Shown here in pieces: positions 47,095 through 58,760 of a stretch of DNA of 64,000 nucleotides (its first letter is position 1; the number at the start of each line of letters is the position of its first letter). The translations under genes and the position numbers were made by a program. A model generated the notes under the pieces. That model was given only the letters and a program-made list of their open reading frames with translations, was not told where the DNA came from and searched no databases. Source of the DNA: Epiperipatus broadwayi (taxonomy: Eukaryota > Onychophora > Udeonychophora > Euonychophora > Peripatidae); assembly GCA_028023455.1 (NCBI GenBank), contig JAQFVV010006238.1:1925478-1989477 (forward strand), given 5' to 3'.

Positions 47095-47700
47095 TCTGAA
47101 ATGTCAAATATTATTATTATTTATTTATTAGGCAATATATAAAAAATAAAATAACTCCAAACAGGAAATTAATTGCCAAAAAAAAACACAATATATTTAC
47201 AGTAATCATATGCAAAACTTACAGCTAATAAATGTACAAAACTTAATAATAATAAAAAAACAATGATAATAAATAAAAATAATTACATACATTAGGATAA
47301 TTAAAGTTGCAAACTATTTTTTCTCTTTTCTTATATATAGGAAGAAGCTATCAATTTCCAAAAATAAATGCACATTACGCTGGTGCCAACATACTTTGAA
47401 TAAATTTACAAAGGTTAATACAATAATAACAAAAATTGTTAAAGACAAAATAATAACCAAAATTGCAAACAATTTTAAATATAGAAAATGAAATATGAGC
47501 AACAAGGTAAAGAATTAAACAAGTCTGGCAACATTGTACTGAATTGATTTGATTACTTTCCAAATTTAAGTCTAGTAATGCCAATTTAAAGTTTTGGGCT
47601 AAAGGAGTATTAACAATGAAAACTTTATGATATAAAAAGGAATGGTGACAATTTATATCAATAATCACTTAATATTTATAAACGTTTACGACAGATAATA
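47095..47700 (-). pseudogene. CR1-like LINE, 3' end fragment
   Basis: The 3' untranslated part (about 47095-47300) on the minus strand matches 49325-49540: TTTTGCATATGATTACTGTA, then CTGTTTGGAGTTATTTTAT, ending in an AATAATAAT-like tail. The coding tail includes a LFNSLP-like block near 47510 (usual CR1/Jockey LWNSLP), frameshifted. Confidence 0.6.
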
Positions 47701-47899
47701 TATAAGAATTGTTACAAATATCCTCCACAGAAATTAATCGAAGTCTACCAAAGATAATCCATAGAGTATAATTTTTCAAGATACATAATGAGGATCTGTA
47801 TGCAAATAATATGACCAACCTAAATAGAGATATTATAAGGCAGTATACTTTAATGATAAGTAATATGTGTAGCTCAAAAACCAGTCTAGGCAGGAATTT
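47701..47899. other. Anonymous AT-rich DNA
   Basis: No feature supported. Confidence 0.4.
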
Positions 47900-49540
47900 T
47901 ACTAGATGTGTTATTATACTTTTTTAAAAAAAAAAAAGAATTGTGCATTAGTTAGTATTGATAAGCTCATTTTAATCATTTCTGTTATTGCTAAGCTACT
48001 TGATATGGTGGACCAAGATAAGATGATATCATTCTTTAATATACCTAAAGTGATTTCTGTACACCAGGTCAGTTTAGTTTCTGGAAAGAACACTTTGGAT
48101 GTTTTTATAGGTGTGTATATAATTTAACATCTTTATTGAATAATGATCTTAAGACTACAGTTGTATCTTTGGATTTATCTAAATCAGATGACTTAGTTCA
48201 TCATACAACTCTTTTTTATTCATTTATATTCATATAATTTTCAAGGTCATTTTGTTTTATTGTTAATAAGTTATCTAAAAGACTGAAAATGAATAACCAA
48301 AATTCATGGTATTGTCAATGATTTTAAATTGGATAATCATGGAATTTCATACGGAGCTGGACTTGATCCTATATTAATTTTGATTTATATAAATGTTATT
48401 TTTATTTTACCTTTGGACTCAGCAATTTATGGTATTGCAGATATTGTTTGTCTTGTGGTGCTGTTTCATAAGATCTTTATAAACAGATGATTGCTAATGA
48501 TTTAGCTTTAATTGGTAACTGGTTTATTCAAAACTGTTTAACAGACAATCATAATAAAATGTGAGATAATCTTTATAGTCACTTAGTGTCTACAAAATTC
48601 ATTGCATTGGTGCTTGTACTTGTGGTAATATTCTATTTTTCTTTTGCCAATAACTATTGTTATTTAGGAGGGTTTTAGTGATTACATGTTACCTTTGTCA
48701 AGTCATAATTGCTTATGTATGTTCTCAATTATGCCAAATTAATTTTTATTATCTACTGAAATTCTTGCAGTTTTATTGACTATTTATGTTGCTTGTTATC
48801 AAAGGGTATTGTCTTATAATATCTATTTGGGATGGCTTTCCTGTTTATACACTATCTTCATTATGTGACTTGCAAATTTATACTGTGTGTTTTATTTTTG
48901 ATAGACTAAGATTGATTCCTATGCAGGGTATTTATGACAATTGTTGTATATTATCAGTTGTTAACCTTTGTAGAGTGATTACTGATATATCAACATCTCA
49001 TTCAGTCAAAAAAATTTATTTTCATTCCCAGACTATAATTTGGAATATAATTGTAGACAATTCAGTTACAGTGATATCAGATTCATTGACTCTTTTGTTG
49101 CTATTTGTTCACTTGAGGTTAGTTATCTCTCACTTCCTATATTTAAAAAAGCATTTCCAACTTTGTTAGTGTATTGCTTATAAATGTTTTTATTATTATT
49201 GTATTAATTTTTGTAAATTTATTCAATATATTTTTTTGCACATGATTAATATATATTTAGTCTTAAAATTTTATAGGTATTTTCTATATTTAAAAAAAAA
49301 ATGTTTGTAATGTTGTGCTTATCATATTGCATGTAACTATTTTTATTTATTATTGTTGTTTTTGTATATTAACCTTTGTAAATTAATTTATTGTATGTTT
49401 TGCACATAATTAATGTAAATGTATTCTATTTTGGAATTTATAACTATTATCAGTAACTCCTTGCACAAGTTTCCTTTTGTTTGGAGTTATTTTATATATA
49501 TTGTATAAGTTGTAAATCAATAAAAATATGATTATTGTTG
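47900..49540 (+). pseudogene. CR1-like non-LTR retrotransposon copy
   Basis: Broken RT reading: TVVSLDLSKSDDLVHHTTLF near 48155 (motif A, usually LDLSKAFD), a GAGLDPILILIYIN stretch near 48355-48395 (motif B, usually GVPQGS-x-LGP-x-LF-x-x-YIND), LPLDSAIYGIAD near 48410-48440 (motif C area, YADD), and SLPIFKKAF near 49130 (the FK-x-x-L block at the protein end). A 3' UTR with CAATAAAAATATG and ATT/GTT repeats ends near 49540. Many stops; the N-terminal endonuclease is not visible. Confidence 0.7.
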
Positions 49541-50730
49541 TTGTTTTATATACCATTTTTATTATTATGATCATCATCACTGATATTGTTATTATTTTGT
49601 ATGTAAACTTTAGACTTCCATATATATAAAATAATTTTAAAACATTTCATAAAGCAAGTAATACTATTCTACAAATGAAAACAACAACAATGCCACAGTA
49701 TTTGGTATGTGGATTTTGGTTAAACTGGATATCCATCACATCCATACCTCAGTCATTACCTAATCTAAAATATCTGTGATGTTTTTAAGAAGCCTAGATC
49801 TTATGTGATATTAATGTTTTTTTTTTGTTTTTGATTTCCAATTTTTTAAGGTATAAAATAGTAGCAAATCTATTTATCTTACTTCCAGTTCTGTCATCTT
49901 CGGCTAGTTTGAGTAATCTAGGTGATTGATGATAGTACCTAATAAATTCCTGTCTAGTACTCCTCTACTTAATAATCCAGTTTATTTTTTAACCGATGGC
50001 TTTCATTAGTGATAAATTTTGGATTTAGATCTAGCATGTATATATTTTGTTGGTATTATATGTAGAATAATGTTATTTATGATATTTAACTTTTATTTGA
50101 TATTTCATATTATGTTTATTCACCTAGACATTAACAGCACCTGCTCCTAATATATTTTGTTTTATGCATTGTTTTCTTTTCATTAATATCTAATGTAATT
50201 ATCATATATATTTTTTTCTATTTAGTTAGATTTTCTAGATGTTTATTTTTTAATTTTACACACAATTTGGGTGAAAATAATCATTAAAATTGTGTGATAA
50301 TAAAAATCTAATTAGTTAGATGTTTTTATTTAACTTGTTTTGATAATTACTTTTATGTTCTGAGGAATATCTCATTCATTTAATATCATTAAATATAATT
50401 CAGTCATAAAAGCAAGCTAAGTTTCTCAACTTGATAAGGTAAAAGACATTAATAAATGCATTAAGAATTTTATATTTATATTAAAATTACTTTACTTTAT
50501 GAAGTGATTGGGAGTGAAGTATATAGCTGTTTTTCATTAATAAATATAGGCAAATGAATAATAGAATGTTTAATCGCAGTGTTCTTACATCGGAAATGGC
50601 AGATGAACTCTGATACAGGATAATTAGTTAGCTTTTGAGTATGTAACTATTACATAGGACAAGTGAAAGTAATTTAGCATATTGGCAAAGTTGTTAAGTA
50701 GGTAAACTTTCTAGTGACCACTCTGAGTTA
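49541..50730. other. Anonymous DNA; possible very decayed family H
   Basis: Around 49860-50030, TAGTAGCAAATCT and GATGGCTTTCATTAGTGATA recall family H, but similarity is too weak to call. Otherwise nothing. Confidence 0.35.
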
Positions 50731-50803
50731 GGCATTTTATTATGTATGAAAGTGAACTTATAATATAGGCATTTTATTATGTATGAAATTGAACTTATAA
50801 TAT
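50731..50803. repeat. 37-bp tandem duplication
   Basis: GGCATTTTATTATGTATGAA followed by a TGAACTTATAATAT segment, twice in succession with one difference. Confidence 0.9.
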
Positions 50804-51577
50804 GCATTTAACCTCATAATAACTTCTCATTTTAAAGATATGTTAGGTTTTGGTAGTAATTATGTTCCTCTCTCTTTTTTTTTACCAATTTTTACAAGGT
50901 AAATTGTTTTTAGTATCAACCATTATTTAATTGCTTAGATTCTAGTATTCTCCGCATTGTATATTAAAGGTTTTATTTTAAATCCACGTATTCATTAATG
51001 TTTATATATATATTTTATATGTTATTTTTAATTGCAATTAACAATTTATAATGCACGTTATTTTAAGTTTAATGGTAAAAGTTATAAATATGTAGTATTA
51101 TTTTTTTTTATGGTTAATAGCAAGCTAATTGAACCTGATGTAATTAAGATTAAAATAGGATTTAATTTCAATCTATTTTTAAAACGTGAATTTAACCAAA
51201 TAAAATTGTTTCCGGAAAGTATGTAATTATAAACTATTATTTATTTATTGTAGAAAATACAGTGTATCAAATTAAATTGCTGTTGGAGACCGTTTTATTT
51301 TGAGCTTTACTGCAATTTGAAAATAAGTATTTTTGCTTTTAAAAATATTTAAATTTATCTCAAAATACTATAAATTAATTCTACCTTTATTTTTAACTTT
51401 TTAAATATTACTTTCTGAAATAATGGTAGCAGTAAAATAAAAACAGATTTGATCTTTACAATTTCAAAATGTTATTGCAAAAACAATATAGAAATATCAA
51501 TAGAGAAGTTTAACGAATTTATACGCTTATTACAAAATCTTTTAATGTGGAATATTGATTAACATAAAATATATTTG
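50804..51577. other. Anonymous AT-rich DNA
   Basis: The 64-codon frame at 51032-51226 is not recognised. Confidence 0.45.
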
Positions 51578-51682
51578 ATAAACAGAGCAAAACTCTCCAT
51601 ACAGTATTGCCACCTGTGCTAAACAGAGTAATCAATGGATGCCAGAAGGCTTGTGCATAAAATCCCTATCTAATGCCTACTC

Positions 51683-51741
51683 ATCCAATATCCCCAGACT
51701 AGTTTCTGGCTTGTGGCCTTCATCAGTGAGGAGCTTTGGAT
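51683..51741 (-). ncRNA. Hammerhead ribozyme, type I (best copy)
   Basis: Read 5'-3' from 51741: ATCCAA-AGC-TCCTCA (stem I strand a), CTGATGA core, A-GGC-CACAA-GCC-A (stem II), GAA core, ACTAGT (stem III, A-U and C-G pairs with a TA loop), C (H17), TGGGGA-TA-TTGGAT (stem I strand b). Stem I pairs 6 + 6 bp around an internal loop (one G.U). All invariant hammerhead bases are present, and the GUC triplet predicts cleavage between 51697 and 51696. Weakness: positions 10.1 and 11.1 are A.A, below a three-pair GGC/GCC stem II. The tiny stem III is like that of ribozymes thought to act as dimers. Confidence 0.6.
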
Positions 51742-51870
51742 CTGAGAGCACTGCATCTAGATCTTAGGATCTAATGCAACCCTCTAGCAACCACCTTTTA
51801 TCTCTACTTAACTACAAAACTATGAGAATGAAATTGAAAACACAAAAAATATTTTCAATCTAAGCTCAAT

Positions 51871-51889
51871 AGCTTATATAGTCATATGG
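51871..51889 (-). promoter_or_regulatory. TATA-like motif in family H sense strand
   Basis: Minus-strand CTATATAAG, in the same relative place as at 11362-11380. Only suggestive of a promoter. Confidence 0.25.
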
Positions 51890-52128
51890 GGTCTGAACTC
51901 AGTTCAGCACCCATACATTTTGGTGTCTTTGGCTCTTTTACAACCATAGCCACCACTATTCTATTAGGCAGGATTGGTGTTAAACCATTAAGCATCACAT
52001 GATCACATGTGCTAGTATAGGAGATGTGATCATGTGATAAAATATATTTGTCAGTATATATAAAAATGTGTCCACATTAATATGATTTGTTTCTTCTAGA
52101 ACTGAAATTTTTAAAATATATTTTGAAG

Positions 52129-52540
52129 AGTTAATTACTTGGGAGATTATGTGACATTTGAACACTGGAAGTGACTCTGAACTTCGATCCAAAAACTTTT
52201 ATCTTTTGAATATCACTCTAATTGCACTAAATTACACAGAGCAAAAGTAGTTAGTTGGTTAGACATTCAGGGAGATTACAATGGCTGAGTACTAGATATA
52301 GCCAGTTGATCTTCCATTCCAAAATCTTAAATTTTTAATTTTGTCATTTTATCACTCTCCCCAAACTATACAGGAAAATGTCGATTAGTTAAATACATAG
52401 GAGATCATATGGCAGTCAAACCACTAGAAGGGAGAAGTTAAGCATCTTTCCAGAAATCTTAAATTCTTATGTTCATTACTCTCTCACTCATTATGATAAT
52501 GACTGGGTTCCCAAGCGGCCATCTGTTTATATATATTAAT
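52129..52540. repeat. Three diverged tandem units, about 125 bp, tRNA-like
   Basis: Each unit has a TTAGTTACTTxGGxAGATTACATGGC-type core (near 52129, 52247 and 52385), preceded by a TATCACTCT-like block. CTTCGATCC or CTTCCATTCC follows at a B-box-like distance in two of them. It could be a SINE-derived tandem array. The divergence is high. Confidence 0.4.
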
Positions 52541-53814
52541 CGAGTTTAATGTTGTTTAATTTCACTGATCTATATAGTGTGACCATAGATGGTACTATTG
52601 GTGTATATTTATTTACCTTTGCTATTTTAAATGGTCATTGTTGACAAACAACAAAATAATAAATTACAAACAGTTGGACTGCCTACTGCAATTAAACTTG
52701 TCAAAGTGGTAAATGAACTTTAAAAACAAAAAAAAAGAAAAATTGTTTTTGAAAAAAATGGAGTTGCCTTTAGCATTTTTAATGAATTATATGAAGATAG
52801 AAATGCCATATGTTTGCATATTAGTAACTAAAATTGTCAGAAAACATCCTAGGATCAGACAAAATACAGAACATTGTAACAGTCTTAATAAACTAGAAAG
52901 CTGAAAATTAAAATCAATAATATTTAATGTGGACAGACATGAAACCCTGAGATGTATTTGTATCTGTTGATGAAATTCAGTTAGAATAATAAAACCAATG
53001 CTGGATTATTTTATTTTTTAGAGTTGGATAAAGAATTAAATCATGGGAAAGGGAAACAAAATATTTGCTTATTTGTAAATATATTCTGAAGGATAGGATA
53101 TATTATCTCGGTATGAATACAAAGTTTTTTAAGGAAAAAAAACGATCAAACAAACAAAAAAATTATTTTATAATTAATAGAGAGATTTAAACCTAGAATT
53201 TTTAGTCTTTATTTATTCTTCACTCCATCTTGAAACAGTCAGCTTGTACAATCCAACTGTTTCACCTACTATATGCTATAGTAGTATTGTGTTGTATATA
53301 AACACCACCAAATTCTCGTATATCTTATTAATAATACCGTAAAAACCTGCCTAAATTTAAACTTAAATAAGTGTAATCATGTTTGTGTGCATATATATTG
53401 ACATATAGAGAGAAATGTACATTTATAAAGACATAAATCTCTAAGATAAGCACATATATATTTTAATAATAATTAAATGAAAAGCAAGTTGTATGTGTAA
53501 CTTTAGACTACATATATGCTAGAAGATTAATGTTAATAGAATTGAAAACGTTAAGATTTCTTTATTTTGAAATATTTATTAAGTTAGTTATATTTGAAAT
53601 TACATAATTCAGCATATATCAGTAAATTAAAATGGCCGAGTTACATATATAACAAAATGTTTTTCACAAAGGTTAGGTTTGTTTTTCTAGCCAAAGCGAC
53701 GCCAGAAGAGTTAATCTTTCTCGATATAAGATTGACCAAATTTATATTTAGAATTAAAATTGGAATTAAAATAAAAGATTGCATAAATTACAGCATGTCA
53801 CAGAGGTTAATTTG
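52541..53814. other. Anonymous AT-rich DNA
   Basis: Short unrecognised plus-strand frames at 52713-52904 and 53594-53815. The latter (WPSYIYNKMFFTKVRFVFL) has a less random composition but no match I know. Confidence 0.4.
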
Positions 53815-54674
53815 ACCTAATTAAAAGTTTGGCACAGCAGGCTTCCACGATTACTGGCAATAAGCAAACAAGCTAGGAAAACTTGGCTAAGAAAATAATA
53901 TAATGAAAGAGAGGGGGTAGCGATATATAAGCTACGGCAGCCATTTTAGAGATTCAGATTCATTATAATTTTTTAGTAAAGTACTGAAGAGATTTAATAA
54001 TTATCATGTTGGGGTAAGAGGCCCAAAATCTTGTCTTTCTGCCCCGATGAGAGGCTACCTGATTCTGAAGGAGATCAAGAAACAGCTGTAACCATCTAAA
54101 GATGTCCTAAGAATGAGAGAACCAGCCAGCACAAGAGAAAATAATGGTAATCATTCCTTCAAATTTAAATCTTCAGCTAAACTCAAATCTAAGATGCTAG
54201 CTAATTCTAAAGTAATGGCCATAATAATTATAATAGTAATGTAACTAAACTTGTTCTAAATGTAATTTTCTTTTCTTGGTTTAATTCAAAATCTTGCCTA
54301 AATTTATTTCCCGAGTAGTTCTAAATTTAATTTGTTTCCCCACCTACTTTTCTGAGTGGCATATTAATTTGATAAAAACATTTAATTTATTAAGCCAAAT
54401 ATCTTATGTCTTGGTTTACTTATGTATGATTGATTTAGTTTTGCTTATTTAATTTAATTGTTTAAAATCATTTATATTCAATGTTCAATAACTTTTGTTA
54501 AGTAATCTATTTTAGAGTAATAATCAAAATTCTCAGTTGTTATCTATATATTTTAAGTTAACGATAATAATTGCTTTCGTTAATTATAAACAACTTCTAA
54601 CTTTTAAACTAAATCAATCAAATACCAAATAGCGTTACAGAAACTTCTTTTAAAATATGCTAAAGTTAAATTTC

Positions 54675-54696
54675 AGATTTCACTTGCGTGAAATCT
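54675..54696. repeat. Perfect hairpin, 9-bp stem and TTGC loop
   Basis: AGATTTCAC-TTGC-GTGAAATCT. The CACxTGCGTG core resembles the five hairpins at 55873-56160. Confidence 0.8.
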
Positions 54697-55226
54697 TATA
54701 TTATTTATATATTGCATTTCCTAAATCTATGCCAAATATTATTAAATTTTACTTATTTTATTGCTTATGCTATATGTATTAGAAACTGGGTTTTATTCGT
54801 AATTAAATGATTAGTGAGAAATAAATCTAGATATATAATTTTGCGTAGATTAATGCACAAACTAAAAAAACCCCGTTTTGAAATAAATAAAATCTTTTGA
54901 TTGAGATGTTATTACAAACTTATCAGATAGATTTGCTTTTAACTATGATATTTAAATGATATCTAGTTGAGATGATAAAATGCAGCATAAATCTATAAAT
55001 TTATATTGTAATTTCCTTTACTATGCTGTAGTCCTCCTTAAATAAATAAAAGCCTATATAGAGAGCCTTCTGGGATTCATAAATTTTCCTTAATAGTATA
55101 ATTGTACATACTATCATATGAACTGATACTGAGTAGTTTCATGAAGGAAACTAGAATTAGCATCTTGATTTTTAGTATATGATTATGTTGTCAGCGGTGC
55201 GTATATGTCCTTTCGAAATGCTATGG

Positions 55227-55274
55227 CATAACTCACTTATTGCAGCATTTCATAACTCACTTATTGCAGCATTT
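55227..55274. repeat. 24-bp tandem duplication
   Basis: CATAACTCACTTATTGCAGC followed by ATTT, twice without a difference. Confidence 0.9.
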
Positions 55275-55872
55275 CTTTACTGGGCGTACGTGTTAGGGCT
55301 ACACCAGTACACTTAGTTCAGGCAATTATCTTCCTCAGATGGTGATTGGTACGCGCCAACCCATTCTGCATCCTTAATAATGGAGCATGAGACTCGCACA
55401 GAGCGTAACACTCCCACTTAAAATAAATTGCTTGATCATCCGGACTAAAAAGGCCTTCTCTCTCACAGCAATAACTTAGGTGGAAGGGAACCGTTACTTG
55501 GTAAAAATCCCATGAAAAAGGTACATATATGGGACGCAGGGACCCAGAGTTATGTTTTTATATACGCAAAGGTATCTGAATTCTGGATGCCCATAATCAG
55601 TTCATCCCACCCCTTTTTATTATTATTTCAGCGTTGATCTGAATTCGAATCCAGATTGATAGGCAAATTATCTATATAGAGAGTATATTAATTATTCGTG
55701 CTTAACTTAAATACTATATTCTGTATATTTAATTATAATCACTTCTACTAATTAGTAAAGCAGATCTATACTCAATTAAATAGCATGAACTAGGCATAGA
55801 TAACCATGAGCAAAGTCATTTACTTGTAAATATAATATTAAAGCTCATGAAAGTGTAAATGTATTATAATTT

Positions 55873-56160
55873 CATCACCTGCGAGTGATAGATTAAAAAT
55901 ATAGCTAAATAAACTAATTTGTAACTTAGAAGTCATAATCACCTGTGTGTGATTTAATGCTATATATAAACTGGAAGCGCATACTTTGTAATTTGAATTG
56001 TAACCTAAAGTTCATAATCACCTGAGAGTGATTTTATCTATATCCTATATGTGTAAACCAAACTATGTAAAACTTAGTCATGTAAAATTCTATCTAGAAT
56101 CATCACTTGCGTGTGAACCCAATTTTAATGTAAACATCCTTTAACCACCTGCATGTGAGA
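55873..56160. repeat. Five spaced copies of a small hairpin motif
   Basis: ATCACCTGCGAGTGAT (55874), ATCACCTGTGTGTGAT (55938), ATCACCTGAGAGTGAT (56017), ATCACTTGCGTGTGA (56101) and ACCACCTGCATGTGA (56145). The stem ATCAC/GTGAT is kept in the first three while the loop (CTGNGN) varies. Spacing is about 45-85 bp, and AT-rich linkers share words such as TAACTTAGAAGTCATA and TAACCTAAAGTTCATA. Function unknown. Confidence 0.6.
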
Positions 56161-56728
56161 ACTACTATTTAACCATTGTAATATTGTTTATTTATTTTTA
56201 TTTCAAAACTTAACTTTTATTAAATTGAATTTAAATTTAAATTGGATATACATCTTAATCTTGCTCACTGACTCAAAATCATTTTATAGCTTAATAATTA
56301 TTTATGATTAGTTATTAAGATTTATTTTATTGTTAATTCATAAATATCCTTGCCACACGATATCTATATAGCCATACTAGCTAAAGAACTGAAATACCAT
56401 AGTCTTTTGTTCTACTGTTGTGCTACTGCCGGCACGTGAAGAAGGGAAATAATGTTGTGGCCTCAACTGTGTCATCCGCAAGGTAGTAAATCTCTGAGTA
56501 ATGGTAGGGGAACTAGGGTTAGGCCAGAGTCATGGTTTCCACTACCGTAAAACTGGTCGGCCTTAGGATGATTTATCAGAGTTCTAGGTTTTGTTCCGTG
56601 AATGTACACATTTGACCGTTACAATCTCAAACAACAGATACACATGACCACTTACTTGTGAAAAAAAACAAATGATCCCTAAGCAGCATTCATCAGTTGG
56701 GCCAAATCATAATCTCCCACACATATAG

Positions 56729-56802
56729 ACAATCAGTGCTCAGCTTATATTAAGATAGTAAACTTTAATGGACAGGCTTAATATAAGCTGAGCACTGATT
56801 GT
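56729..56802. repeat. Perfect inverted repeat, 26-bp arms
   Basis: ACAATCAGTGCTCAGCTTAT (start of the left arm) is exactly mirrored at 56777-56802 across a 22-bp spacer. It sits immediately upstream of repeat B copy 2. Confidence 0.9.
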
Positions 56803-56814
56803 ATATATCTGTAT

Positions 56815-57605
56815 ATTGTAATAGTATGGACAATAGGGGATGAATCTGGGATGATGGCACTTATCATCATCACCAACCCAATTACTACAAAATTTAAATA
56901 ATATAAAAGACATAAACATGAGAGATCAACATACCATTATCTAAATATATTATAAGTTCATCAGCATTACATAAAAGCAACAATCATTCATCATCATGAC
57001 TGGTCAACAATAAAAATAAATCAACAGTCAATCTTTTGACTAGATTTGAAATGGTTGACTATAGACCAGGCAAATTACTTAGTCCTTGACAGCTTGGGGC
57101 AGATTGTTTACACAATAATTTGGATGTATGAATTTAAGTGATAAATTCATAAGAATACAACAATAAAAAATAATGCTGGGATACTAAAACATGCTGATCA
57201 TCATCAATATTCTGGCACTTAGAACCATTAATTTACTGGTCAACTATAAACTTGATTTCTAAATAATTAAAATGAAATGTATTCCATGGCCTTTATAGGA
57301 TATCTCCTTTGCATCAACCAGGATTAACATCAATTGGATGTCTATAAACACTAAAACCTCCTTTAAATAACAGACTTATTATGCATGAATCCAGCTCAGT
57401 GAACAAAAGATCTATAACTGTTACTGTGATCAAGAGATATAATGCAAACATATAATATTCTAAAATATTTTATGATTAAGTAAATTCACTGGAATAACTT
57501 TAATAAAGAAATATCAATATATTAATAACAATTAAAATGAAATTAATGTCTGCTGAATATGGCTATACATATAAATTAAACCTTCTGATTTTGATAAATA
57601 CAACT
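56815..57605 (+). repeat. Dispersed repeat B, copy 2
   Basis: Aligned with 31110-31960 (same orientation): AAATCAACAGTCAATC, CTATAGACCAGGCAAA, AATAATGCTGGGATAC, AAACATGCTGATCATCATCA, CAACTATAAACTTGATTTC, CATGAATCCAGCTCAG and TTCTGATTTTGATAAATACA. No ORF. Confidence 0.75.
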
Positions 57606-57781
57606 AGGAGCAATAATAAAACTAAAATGTTTAAATCTTTTTAAATTCCTTATATTAAAAAATTTTCTTCAATTTTTTTTGTACTTTTTTTACAATTACA
57701 GCATTGACCATTTATTCGTCTTATCACTTTTCTAAAGTATAATATATTAATTTTTAGATAAACTTACAATAATCTTATCTT
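57606..57781. other. Anonymous AT-rich DNA
   Basis: No feature supported. Confidence 0.4.
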
Positions 57782-57812
57782 GATATATATATATATATAT
57801 ATATATATAATC

Positions 57813-57841
<29 letters not shown>
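57782..57841. repeat. (AT)n microsatellite, two blocks
   Basis: Two TA/AT runs separated by AATC. Confidence 0.9.
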
Positions 57842-57843
<2 letters not shown>

Positions 57844-57864
57844 TTATATGTCAGTGTTAAAAAA

Positions 57865-58760
57865 TGTATGCCCCCATCATCATGTTCAACCATTATCAAT
57901 CCACTACAAGATATGAGTCTTCAGATTTAATTTATTTTTGCCTTCAGGACTAGACTTTCTTTTTCATAACACACCAACAAACTTATTTTTCTAATCCATC
58001 CATCTTACATGTGATTCTTTTTAGATCTTTTATATTCTGTTGGGAATCAATTTAAGAACACTTCAACTGTCCATCTTTTATTATCTCATCTATCATTATA
58101 TCGAGCTCAGCTTCATTTCAGTTTATATTTTTTTTCTGTGAAGTCAATAATACTTGTCTATTCTGTAATTTTTGTATTTCATTTTCAGTCTATTCATGTT
58201 ACTCCTAACATTTGTATCTCCATACTTCATTGAATGGTCTGAAGTTTTTTTTATTGATCTTTATAGTTAAGTGTCCAAATCTCAGATTCATAAGGAAGAA
58301 CTGTTAAAATATGTCTATTAAGAATCTTTTGCTTCAAACTCATAGACATATTTTTTTTAAATATTAAATTATTTCTATCAAAAGCACTCCATCCAAATTT
58401 AATTCTATAATTAATTTCATTCATTTCATTTTGCATGTGTGTTAATAATCTGGCCATGATATTTCTAGTTGCTAACTTCTCATAATTCATGATTATCAAA
58501 GTTCTTTCTCTTTTTCTGAGAACATTCCTTGAACATTAGCTTTAGCATTTGTTTTTAGTCTCATTTCTTTATATTATCTGATAATTCTTGCAACATTACC
58601 TGAAGTTCTGAGTATTATTTACAAAATAACTATATCTCCAAAATGTAGATAACTTAAACAATCTCCATTTACTTCTACTTTCTTAACTTACAATTTTAAT
58701 CCAGAAAGCAGTTATGATAAAATACTGCAAAACGTCTTTGAGATATGAAATCGCTCTATT
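57865..58760 (-). pseudogene. RTE-like LINE, C-terminal half and 3' end
   Basis: The open frame 58251-58499 reads MNEINYRIKFGWSAFDRNNL, then MSMSLKQKILNRHILTVLPY and ESEIWTLNYK. This is the classic RTE endonuclease/RT tail (EI-x-RI-x-x-GWAAF, LK-x-K-x-x-N-x-x-VLPVLTYG-x-E-TWTL). The 3' end is near 57870-57900, where CCATCATCATG and TATCAATCCACTACAAGATA resemble the RTE terminal block. Upstream RT sequence to about 58760 and beyond is too decayed to read. Confidence 0.75.

Larger units (their letters stand above)
51578..52038 (-). mobile_element. Family H element, best-preserved single unit
   Basis: It begins GATAAACAGAGCAAAACTCT, contains the hammerhead segment at 51683-51741 (minus strand), then the internal region shared with 11082-11507 (CATACATTTTGGTGTCTTTG, ATAGCCACCACTATTCTATT). 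It ends TTAAACCATTAAGCATCACATGATCAC-like sequence and its inverted form GTGATCATGTGAT. No ORF. In ribozyme (minus) polarity the order is terminus, internal region with TATA-like CTATATAAG, ribozyme, 3' arm. Likely a non-autonomous Penelope-like or retrozyme-like retroelement; the identity of the partner enzyme is inference. Confidence 0.8.
53815..56640. other. Less AT-rich block, possible remains of an LTR or other element
   Basis: Several stretches (53820-54160, 55190-55640, 56390-56620) are more GC-rich and complex than the rest of the window, without ORFs. GATATATAAGC (near 53920) followed by a GC-richer GGCAGCC leader looks like an LTR-type promoter. The block holds repeated short hairpins. 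I could not find paired LTRs, a primer binding site or coding remnants, so the nature is unknown. Confidence 0.35.

Noticed and set aside
48786-49169. 127-codon plus-strand ORF as a membrane protein gene
   Set aside because: It lies within the CR1-like copy between its RT and its 3' UTR, out of frame with the element's SLPIFKKAF tail; a chance frame in a decayed LINE.
55873-56160. CRISPR-like array
   Set aside because: Motifs are only about 16 bp, imperfect and irregularly spaced, there are no cas genes, and the context is a eukaryotic transposon landscape.
56685-56700. Minus-strand CTGATGA near 56690 as a hammerhead core
   Set aside because: No following GAAA, and flanks do not pair.
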